Shown one piece after another: positions 14,966-22,800 of a stretch of 64,000 nucleotides of DNA (position 1 is the stretch's first letter; each line of letters opens with the position of its first letter). The notes beneath the pieces are model-generated. The model made no database searches. It worked only from the letters and a program-made list of their open reading frames with translations, and was not told the DNA's origin. The DNA lies in contig CAKUEH010000001.1 in NCBI GenBank assembly GCA_934646185.1, forward strand, positions 186,001-250,000, read 5' to 3'. The position numbers and the translations under genes are program-made. The DNA is from an uncultured Oscillospiraceae bacterium. Lineage in GTDB: Bacteria > Bacillota > Clostridia > Oscillospirales > Oscillospiraceae.

Positions 14966-16455
14966 GCGTACTCTTTTTGAAAATCCTTCATATGAGCGTC
15001 TCGGCGAGCTGGATCGCGGCAGCGGTTCTGGTGCTGCGGCTCTGCCTGAAGCGGGCACCGAAATGGGTAAACGTGCTGCTTTGGGGCTTTGTCGCGGTGC
15101 GGCTGCTTTTCCCGTTTTCCGTTGAGAGCACGCTGAGCCTTCTCCCGCGCACAGACGCCGTCCTCCCGGCAGCCATGGCCGCGCCCACTCAGGCCGGTGC
15201 TGCCCCGGTGATCGGCAGCACAGCCGCCGCAAGTGCCGCTGCGAGTCCTGCTCAGATCATGCTCCCGATTTTGCCATGGGTCTGGATCGCAGGGATCGCC
15301 GTACTGTCCCTGTATACCACAGTCAGCACGCTGCGGCTGCGGCATAAGGTCCGCGAGGCTGTCCGTCTGCAGGGAGACATTTATCAGTCTGATCGCATCG
15401 ACTCGCCGTTCGTGCTCGGGACGATCCGCCCGAAGATCTATCTCCCCTACCGCATGGACAGCCGCGACCAGCAGTATGTCATTGCCCACGAGCAGGCGCA
15501 TCTGCGCCGGGGCGATCATCTGTGGAAGCCGCTCGGGTTTCTGCTGCTGACGATCCACTGGTTCAATCCGGTAATGTGGCTCAGCTATGTGCTGCTGTGC
15601 CGGGACATCGAGCTTGCGTGCGATGAAACCGTGATCAGAAAATTGGGCTGCGAGCAAAGAGCCGACTATATGCAGGCGCTTGTCTCGTGCAGCGTCAGCC
15701 GCCGCAGAATTGCGGCCTGCCCCCTCGCCTTCGGCGAGATCGGCGTAAAGGAGCGTGTCAGATCTGTTATGAACTACAAAAAACCAACCTTCTGGATCAT
15801 TCTGGTGGCAGTTATCGCCTGCATTGTCCTCGCGGTCTGCTTCCTGACCGACCCGGTAGACTCCAAGACGGAAGCACCGGCCGGTCCCGTCGTTTCCAAC
15901 ACGGAAACCGCCCCCGCTCCGGCGGAAACAGCGCCGGAAGAACCTGTTCAGCCCACCGAACAGGATATGCTGCAGGATAAACTGTCCGCCGAGCAGGAAG
16001 CGCTGCTGGAGAACCCGCCCGCTGCTGCGGAAGCTGACGATTCGGTTCTGGATGAACTGATTGGCAAAGCGATTCTGGATCATTATGCGGAGGCTGTGCA
16101 GGACGGGCAGCTCCATGTAGAAAGTCACGTTGTTCTCGCCGAGGACAGGAGCGGCGCCGATACGGTCACTGTATATCTGCTTGCTCTGCAGGAGACATAC
16201 AGCGTGGGCGGCGAAACGCTGACGATGGAGAACGGAAGCTATGTCCCCACGGCCATCACGTTTTCTCTCAGCACCTCCAGCGGCAGCCCGCTGGAATACT
16301 GGGAGCCGGGCGACGGCAGCTATTCCGACGACGTCCGCGCCAAATTCCCGGACACCGCGGCGGAGGAAGCGCTGAACGATCAGGCATATATCGACGATCT
16401 GAAGGCCGCGTGCTATCAGAAAGCGCTCGAGGCCATGAACGCTGCGGCGAATTGA
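14962..16455 (+). CDS. BlaR1/MecR1-type M56 sensor metallopeptidase
   Basis: Membrane zinc protease of 497 residues that senses an extracellular signal and inactivates the cognate BlaI-type repressor. TM helices at about 5-25, 33-52, 100-120 and 275-292; the gluzincin motif VIAHEQAHLRRGD (HExxH, about 171-183) and the third ligand region ELACDETVIRKLG. The extracellular C-terminal part (about 295-497) is not a penicillin-binding sensor: it is an Ala/Pro/Glu-rich stalk (ETAPAPAETAPEEP) followed by a small unrecognised domain. The signal is therefore unlikely to be simply a beta-lactam. No beta-lactamase gene is next to it. Confidence 0.92.
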   Translation: MSVLFLKILHMSVSASWIAAAVLVLRLCLKRAPKWVNVLLWGFVAVRLLFPFSVESTLSLLPRTDAVLPAAMAAPTQAGAAPVIGSTAAASAAASPAQIMLPILPWVWIAGIAVLSLYTTVSTLRLRHKVREAVRLQGDIYQSDRIDSPFVLGTIRPKIYLPYRMDSRDQQYVIAHEQAHLRRGDHLWKPLGFLLLTIHWFNPVMWLSYVLLCRDIELACDETVIRKLGCEQRADYMQALVSCSVSRRRIAACPLAFGEIGVKERVRSVMNYKKPTFWIILVAVIACIVLAVCFLTDPVDSKTEAPAGPVVSNTETAPAPAETAPEEPVQPTEQDMLQDKLSAEQEALLENPPAAAEADDSVLDELIGKAILDHYAEAVQDGQLHVESHVVLAEDRSGADTVTVYLLALQETYSVGGETLTMENGSYVPTAITFSLSTSSGSPLEYWEPGDGSYSDDVRAKFPDTAAEEALNDQAYIDDLKAACYQKALEAMNAAAN

Positions 16456-16462
16456 CGACGGT

Positions 16463-16624
16463 ATGCCCGAAGAAGCAAATGACCGGCTCGAAGCGTGGCT
16501 GGACGACGGAAACCGGATTGTCTCCTTCCATAAGATCCCGGACAGCCGGTATTACAGCACAGACGAACCCGCCTTCTGGCAGATGATTGTCAGCCTGGTT
16601 CTGGCCGGATACCGGGTGCAGTAA
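16463..16624 (+). CDS. Small ORF or tail remnant after the M56 gene
   Basis: A 53-residue frame, MPEEANDRLEAWLDDGNRI then SRYYSTDEPAFWQMIVSLV and AGYRVQ, one base out of register with the preceding gene, 8 bp after its stop. No ribosome binding site is visible. Composition (Trp, acidic, amphipathic) looks protein-like. It may be the displaced C-terminus of an ancestral longer gene after a frameshift, or an independent small protein. Not recognised. Confidence 0.4.
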   Translation: MPEEANDRLEAWLDDGNRIVSFHKIPDSRYYSTDEPAFWQMIVSLVLAGYRVQ

Positions 16625-16637
16625 CGCTTGAAAATCA

Positions 16638-16679
16638 AAAAGGCAGCATGCAGACGCTTGTCCGCATGCTGCCTTTTTC
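16638..16679. terminator. Bidirectional terminator between convergent genes
   Basis: Stem GGCAGCATGC / GCATGCTGCC flanked by AAAAA and TTTTT, ending both the BlaR1-like and the MFS transcripts. Confidence 0.9.
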
Positions 16680-17857
16680 TATTTTGATCGATCCTTATGT
16701 ACGCTGCGAATCAGCGCTTCGTGCATAACGATCATAAGGACTAAAAGAGCTGCCAGATAGACCGGGAGAAGCGAGACCGTGATATATTCGGCTATCAGGC
16801 CGAACAGCGGCGGCATCAGACTGGTTCCGACGTAGGCGCAGGCCATTTGAATGCCGATGATCGCCTGCGACTTATCCGCGCCGAAATGACTCGGTGTCGC
16901 ATGGATGAGACAGGGATAAACAGGCGCACAGCCAAGACCGATCATCACAAAGCCAGCCAAGGAAACGGCTGCGCCCAGCGGCAAAAACAAAATGACGATG
17001 CCGCAGGCAATCAGGATCTGCCCCATTCGCACCATCTGCACATCATTGAGCTTCATCGCGAGAAAGCCGTTCAGCGCGCGTCCGGCGGTGATGCCGATGA
17101 AAAACATGCTGGCGAAGGAAGCCGCTGTTTCCGCAGGAACGCCTTTGTACAAGGTCAGATAGCTGCTCGCCCACAGGCCGGTGGTCTGTTCCAGCGCGCA
17201 ATAGCAGAAGAAGCAGATCAGAACGTTTTTGACACCGCCGACTCTTAAAACTTCTTTCACCGAAAGCGCTTTCGCCTCAACGACGCTGCCGGACGCATCC
17301 TTCCCCTGCAGCCTGCCCTTCCAGAGCGGGAGACTGCACAGGAGAACCGCAGTCAGCACGACCTGAACGACTGCAATGCAGCGATAGCCGCCGTTCCAGG
17401 TTCCTCCGCCTGTAATAACAGCGCCCATAATATACGGGCCGGATGCCGCGCCGACGCCCCACATGCAGTGCAGCCAGCTCATGTGCTTGCTCTCGTAGTG
17501 CAGCGCGACATAATTATTGAGCGAAGCGTCCACGCTTCCCGCGCCGAGACCATAGGGGATTGCCCAGAGACACAGCTGCCAGAAGGCATGGCTGATGGAA
17601 AATCCAAACAGCGCGGCGGCGGTCATGGCGACGCTGAACGCCGTGACCTTTCCCGTCCCCAGACGGCGCGTCAGGCGGTCGCTTTGCAGACTGGAAATGA
17701 TCGTCCCGACTGAAATGATCATAAAAACGATGCCGGAATAGGAGACCGGCACACCGAGCTGCGGATACATCGTCGGCCAAGCCGAGCCGAGCAGCGAATC
17801 CGGCAGTCCCAGACTGATAAAGGACAGATAAATAATGGCAAGCAGCAATGAAAGCAT
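16679..17857 (-). CDS. Major facilitator superfamily transporter (FucP-like)
   Basis: Twelve-helix secondary transporter, 392 residues. Starts with SLLLAIIYLSFISLGLPDSLLGSAWP, and carries the MFS loop DRLTRRLGTGKV between helices 2 and 3, then GAGSVDASLNNYVAL, HCMWGVGAASGPYIMG, and in the second half FIGITAGRALNGFLAMKL. Such sequences resemble the fucose permease / YfkF-like group; the substrate cannot be assigned. ATG 17857 has GGGAGG 8 nt upstream. Divergent from the AraC regulator, its likely controller. Confidence 0.9.
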   Translation of the reverse strand: MLSLLLAIIYLSFISLGLPDSLLGSAWPTMYPQLGVPVSYSGIVFMIISVGTIISSLQSDRLTRRLGTGKVTAFSVAMTAAALFGFSISHAFWQLCLWAIPYGLGAGSVDASLNNYVALHYESKHMSWLHCMWGVGAASGPYIMGAVITGGGTWNGGYRCIAVVQVVLTAVLLCSLPLWKGRLQGKDASGSVVEAKALSVKEVLRVGGVKNVLICFFCYCALEQTTGLWASSYLTLYKGVPAETAASFASMFFIGITAGRALNGFLAMKLNDVQMVRMGQILIACGIVILFLPLGAAVSLAGFVMIGLGCAPVYPCLIHATPSHFGADKSQAIIGIQMACAYVGTSLMPPLFGLIAEYITVSLLPVYLAALLVLMIVMHEALIRSVHKDRSK

Positions 17858-17966
17858 TTCCGAAACCTCCCTTTTGCTCTGCCCTATCATATCGCCAAAA
17901 TTTGCTTGACGCAACGCATATACCGCCATATACTATAACAAAACTGCCAATACAGGAGGTATGGAA

Positions 17967-18851
17967 ATGGGATTGCAGGTATGCGGTCTGAACCGGAACA
18001 ATACGCAGAAGGAATTACAGCCCCATGGAACCATCGAGTTTCCGTGCGCAGCTTACGCTTCCCATCATACAGATGCGCCCGGCGACGCGATCCCTTGGCA
18101 CTGGCACGAGGAGCTTGAAGCGATCTACATTACTGACGGCACGCTGAAGCTGCAGATCCCCGGCAGGGAGTATCTCCTGAGCAAGGGCGATCTGGTCACG
18201 ATCAACAGAAACGTCCTCCACTATGCCATCGGCTTCCCGGACGGCGCGCTGTGTTCAATCGTATATGCTCCGTTTCTGATCACCGGCGGAGCCGAAACTG
18301 CGTTTTATAAGAAGTATCTTGGTCGGCTGCTTGCGTGCTCGGATTTCACCGTCTGGCAGGCAGATACCGAGACAGATGTCAAATGGTTCCTGGACGCCTT
18401 TTCCGCGCTGGAGTCAGACCGATTTGCCTATGAATTCATTGTACGTGAGAACCTGTCCCGCCTGCTTCTGCACTGCTATGCGCAGATGCTCCCGCATCTG
18501 TCCGCGCAAAAGGCCGTGAAAAACATCGACACGATACGCATTGAAAAAATGCTGCGGCATATTGAGGCTTTCTATGCAGAGCCGATCACGCTCGCTGAAA
18601 TTGCAAAATCGGCCGGTTTAAGCGAACGGGAATGTCTGCGCTGTTTTCATCGGACGATCGGCGATACCCCTGTGCAGTATCTTCTGAAATACCGGCTTAT
18701 GCTGAGCGCTGCGATGCTCCGTTCGCAGCCTGCCGCGAGTATCGCGGAAATCTCCGCCGCCTGCGGGTTTGACAATCCGAGCTACTTTTCCAAGCAGTTC
18801 CGACGGTTCTATCCATGTACGCCGCGAGAATACCGGCATACCGGCGTCTGA
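17967..18851 (+). CDS. AraC-family regulator with cupin sensor domain
   Basis: Regulator of 294 residues. N-terminal cupin (WHWHEELEAIYITDGTLKLQIPG, about 39-60) probably binds a sugar-like ligand; C-terminal two-HTH AraC domain (about 190-293) includes ITLAEIAKSAGLSERECLRCF and the signature AACGFDNPSYFSKQFRRFYPCTPREYR. ATG 17967 lies 7 nt after GGAGG; an ATG at 17961 is only 1 nt away. Divergent from the MFS transporter; the 100-bp gap between them must hold both promoters. Confidence 0.93.
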   Translation: MGLQVCGLNRNNTQKELQPHGTIEFPCAAYASHHTDAPGDAIPWHWHEELEAIYITDGTLKLQIPGREYLLSKGDLVTINRNVLHYAIGFPDGALCSIVYAPFLITGGAETAFYKKYLGRLLACSDFTVWQADTETDVKWFLDAFSALESDRFAYEFIVRENLSRLLLHCYAQMLPHLSAQKAVKNIDTIRIEKMLRHIEAFYAEPITLAEIAKSAGLSERECLRCFHRTIGDTPVQYLLKYRLMLSAAMLRSQPAASIAEISAACGFDNPSYFSKQFRRFYPCTPREYRHTGV

Positions 18852-18896
18852 CCCGGCGTCTCGTACTCGGCCGCACAGGTCTGCTCAAATTGTCTC

Positions 18897-18924
18897 TTGA
18901 CAATCTCATTTTTGAGAATATAAT
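18897..18924 (+). promoter_or_regulatory. Promoter with operator-like dyad
   Basis: TTGACA, 16 nt, TATAAT. The spacer contains the dyad TCTCATTTTTGAGA, a likely site for the HTH protein encoded next (autoregulation). Confidence 0.8.
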
Positions 18925-18958
18925 ATAGTTTCAGAATAATTTAAAAAGCGGTGATAAT

Positions 18959-19468
18959 ATGGAAATAGCGGAGCTTGTCATGAATCCGGTCCGGCAGAGG
19001 ATCTTTCAATATTTTCTTGTCCACGAGACCGGCACGGTCAAAGCGCTCCGAGCAGCCCTGCCGGATGTGCCGAGCGCGAGCCTGTATCGCCATATGAAGA
19101 TTCTGACGGATCATGCCATGCTGACCGTAGTGGGGGAAAACCGGATCCGCGGTACGGTCGAGAGCGTCTACCAGCTGAATCAAGCCGCGCTGGAGCTGGA
19201 AGACGCGGACGGCTCGGTCGTTCAGATGGCGCTTTTGCGTATCAGCGCATCGTTTGCAAAATACTTTTCCAGCGGCCATGCCGATCCGCGAAGGGATCTG
19301 TTCATGATGAGTACGTGTACGCTGATGCTGACAGACGAGGAATTTATGAAGTTCCTTTCGGAGATCAATCAGCTTGCGCTGAAGTACACAAACGCCGAAG
19401 TGCGCGAGGGCAGCAAAACCCGGCAGATCACGCTGATCTCCGCTCCGGCAGACGGGCAGGTGATTTAA
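18959..19468 (+). CDS. Winged-helix (ArsR-like) regulator
   Basis: Regulator of 169 residues. N-terminal HTH: MEIAELVMNPVRQRIFQYFL, then PSASLYRHMKILTDHAML as recognition helix and a wing ENRIRGTVESVYQL. The C-terminal half (about 75-169) is helical (DEEFMKFLSEINQLALKYTN) and matches the dimer/ligand part of padR/arsR-like regulators that control efflux. No transporter follows; the next gene is the KTR protein one codon away. Likely autoregulated through the dyad in its promoter. Confidence 0.88.
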   Translation: MEIAELVMNPVRQRIFQYFLVHETGTVKALRAALPDVPSASLYRHMKILTDHAMLTVVGENRIRGTVESVYQLNQAALELEDADGSVVQMALLRISASFAKYFSSGHADPRRDLFMMSTCTLMLTDEEFMKFLSEINQLALKYTNAEVREGSKTRQITLISAPADGQVI

Positions 19469-19657
19469 ATGGACAGGCAGGGACAATGGCTGCTGTGCCC
19501 AAGCTGCCGCAGCAAGACCCGCGTATGGCTCCGGGAGGATACGACCCTTCACAACTTTCTTCTCTTTTGCCCGAAATGCAAACGGGAAGCACTGATCGAT
19601 CTGCAGCAATTTCATATCACGATTTTAAAAAAGCCGGACGCTGAGACGCAGAGCTGA
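19469..19657 (+). CDS. Cysteine-rich KTR-domain protein
   Basis: Small zinc-ribbon protein, 62 residues. Two CxxC knuckles (LLCPSCRSKTRVWLRED and FCPKCKRE) define the Cys-rich KTR family, common on conjugative elements and beside small regulators. It starts immediately after the HTH gene stop, implying translational coupling. Role unknown. The terminator stem overlaps its last codons. Confidence 0.9.
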   Translation: MDRQGQWLLCPSCRSKTRVWLREDTTLHNFLLFCPKCKREALIDLQQFHITILKKPDAETQS

Positions 19658-19693
19658 ACCTGACGAAGAGTCAGATTCGCTCTGCGTTGTTTT
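19646..19693 (+). terminator. Terminator overlapping the KTR 3' end
   Basis: Stem ACGCAGAGC / GCTCTGCGT with an inner CTGAC / GTCAG stem, followed by TGTTTTCT. Confidence 0.8.
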
Positions 19694-19800
19694 CTGGGAG
19701 GTACAGGGCGGTTCTGCTGTTATGCTCAGCCGCGCTGTGGATCTATACAGACAAGCGTGAAAAGCACTCAGGCATCATGCCCACGTTTTGACAGTATGAA

Positions 19801-19828
19801 GCCCGGCAGGTTTTCCTGCCGGGCTTTT
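19801..19828. terminator. Hairpin after the giant surface protein gene
   Basis: GCCCGGCAGG-TTTT-CCTGCCGGGC; the T tract is better on the plus strand. Positioned 11 bp beyond the stop of the minus-strand gene. Nothing else is seen in 19694-19800. Confidence 0.65.
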
Positions 19829-19838
19829 GGATGCGGGC

Positions 19839-22800
19839 TTACTTTGCTGTTTTGGTCAGGTAGGTGTAAAGCGCCATAGCGACTTCGGCGCGCGTTGCGT
19901 TTTGCTTTGCGTTCCGGGTCTGTGCGGAGGTCAGGATGCCCTCTGCAGCGGCCCATGCGACGTTCTCCCTCGCCCAGTCGGACACGAGCGCGTCCGCGTT
20001 CAGTTTGCCGTCAGCAAGCCTGATGCCGTTGTACTGCGCGAAGCGGCTGAGGAACGCTGCCAGCTGCTCACGGGTCACGGGCTTGTCCGGCTGGAACGTG
20101 CCGTCTGTGAAGCCCTTGACGATGTCGTGCGCCGCCGCCCATTCGACGGCCTCGGTGTAGTAGCGGCCTGCCGCCACATCCTTGAAGCTCCCGCTCATGC
20201 GGACTGCGGGCTCGCCCTGTGCTCTGTAGAGGATCGTCACGACCATTGCGCGGGTCAGCTCGGCATTCGGGCTGAATTTCGTCGCCGAGGTGCCGTTCAT
20301 GATATCCTTGCGGTACAGATAGTCGACGGCATTGTAGCAGCTGTCATTTTTGCTTACATCGGTGAACGGGAATTGATTTGCCGGGATGGGCAGCGTCGGC
20401 GTCCAGGTCTCGCTGAGAACCTTGCCGCAGTTTTCGCAGACGTATCTGCCGGTCTGCGGGTCTCGGCGGTAGCTGTGGCCGGCGGCGGGAAGGAGCGTAG
20501 TGGACTTCACGTCGCTGCAGCGGGAGCAGATCTCTTCGAGCTTGCCGGTCTCGGTGCAGGTCGGTTCGGTGCGTCTGGTCACATAGTCGTGGCCCAGCGC
20601 CGGAACCTCCTCCGTTTTGGTCTCGCTGCACTTTGTGCAGGTGAAGGTCTTGACGCCCTTTTCGGTGCAGCTCGGCTCGGTGGTGACAGCGCCGTCATTC
20701 CAGGTGTGCGTACCGGCAGCCTTGATTGTCTCGGTTTTGGTGGCCGCGTAGTCCTTTTCCGCGAAGGTGACAGCAGCGGTATAGGTGCGCAGGCCGTCGG
20801 TAAGGCAGGTGGCCTCCGTGGTGACCGCGCTGGTGATGGCCGCAGTCACAGTCTGCTCGTGCGCAGCATTGTTTGCGCAGGTGAAGACAGCCGAGGCGCT
20901 TTCATAGCCGCTCCATGTCCATGCGGGCTCGCCGTAGCTGTGGCCGGTGGCGGGCAGGGTCACGGTCTTTGCCGCGGAGCAGACCGTGCAGCTGTAGGAC
21001 GCGGAACCGGCGGCGGTGCAGGTGGGATCCTGATGCGCTTCGGTATTCTCCTTCCAGTCATGATCGCCGGTCGCGGTCGGGCAGTTTACATAATAGAATC
21101 TGATCGTATCGTCCGCCTGCAGCAGATACGTGTCCAGCGTGGCATAGGTCACAGAGTCCAGCATGGGCATCTGGCCGTTAACGGTGAACATCCAGCCGGA
21201 CCACGGACCGCGTTCCGGATCGCCGCCGCTGAGGCTGGTGCCCGCAGAATCGGTCACACCGGTCACATAGGTGCCGGAGCCCGTGTAGGTATAGCCTTTT
21301 GTGGTCAGCACGGTCTCCAGTGCGTCCCACGCCGTCCGGTAGGCGTTGCTCTTGCAGGTGTAGGCGGCGTCTGTCACGTCGATGAACGCCGGTTCAAGGG
21401 CATTGCCGTTCACGGTGACCGTGACAGTGATGTCCGCAACGGACGGATCGTCGGTGCCGGTGGTTCCGATCACGGTGACGACAGTGCTCACCGGCTGCTT
21501 GTAGAACTGTCTGAACTGCGCGTAGGCGGGATCAGAGCTGAATTTCTCATAGTACTTGCCGTACTCGACGTAGGTCAGGACGCTGTCGAGCTTGACGGGT
21601 GTGTTGTACTGCGGCTGGGTGACAAACAGATTCTCGTGCTTGATCACGCTGGGAACGCTGGAACGGAAGCAGCGATACTTCTCGGAGTTATACCAGCCGT
21701 CGATATCGTCCACTTTCACGCCGGTCCACTGGGATTCTTCCGCGGTGCGGATGAATTTGTAGCCGTCGCCGTCGGGGACGATCTCCATGAACGACTGCAG
21801 ATCGCCGGTGACGTGATCGCGCGCGGTATTGGCCTTTTTCATGCCTTCCCAGTAAACTTCCTCGGTGCAGACCTTCTTCATAAAGGCCGCGGCCGCATTG
21901 ATCTCATCCTGCGTCATGGCCGGGACGGTGATCTGGATGTCCTTGCTTGCGAGGACCTGCATATTGGCATAGTCTTTGCCGGAGCCGCTGGGACGGGAGA
22001 GGATCTTGACGGTCAGCGTGACCTTTGCTGCATCCTTGCCGGGCAGGGGCCGGTAGACCCAGGCGCGGGCGGCGTTTGCCTCCAGAGATTCCACAACCGA
22101 TTCGTTGCTGCTGGTAATCAGGATGGGGGTGTACTTTCCGTCAAAGTCCGCGCCGTAATTGTCAGCAAAGACCCTGCGCATATCCGAGGTGGTGGGGAAA
22201 TGAATGTCGGTGGTGACGCGGTTCACATCGATCTTCTCGCCGGTCGCGGGGACATAGAGCGCGCCATAGGGCTCCTGCGTGCTGCCGGCCAGCCAGAGGT
22301 TCAGCGCCTCCTGATAATCAAGGGCTTTCTGCGACCCCTTGACTGTTACGGTGTAGGTGAAGTAGACGCACAGATCGTCGCGGCCGCTGTAGGTCAGCTT
22401 CGCAGTGAGGGTCACGGTTGTGTCCGTCTTCGGCTGGCTGACCTTTACGGTATAGGGCGCATAGAATTTGGAAGTGTTTTCACTGATGCCGATCACAGAG
22501 AGGTTCGAGGACTGCCATGTGACTGTGACCCATGTATGCAAATCGTTTGAGGAATTATAATCTACCTTGCTCTCATCCACGCCCTCTTTGACCATGTGGT
22601 ACGGAACAGAGGTGAGGGTCGTGTCGTCGTTCAGCTCCTGCGGGATGCTGATGCGATTGCCCTGTGTGCGCAGCGCTTCGATCGCCTTGCCCTCGTCCAG
22701 ACCGAGGGCGACGGTCACGTCTTCCGCCTCGTCGTTGTACGCACCGCAGGCGAGGGTCAGCGTAGGCCGGCAGTACAGAGTGGTCGAGGAAGTCGTGCCG

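Noticed and set aside
14722..16128. 468-codon minus-strand frame
   Set aside because: Antisense to the M56 sensor gene and its repressor; low-complexity Arg/Gln composition.
19827..22550. 907-codon open frame on the plus strand
   Set aside because: Exactly antisense to the giant SLH gene, whose signal peptide, repeats and SLH domains are unmistakable. GC-rich third positions keep the opposite frame open.
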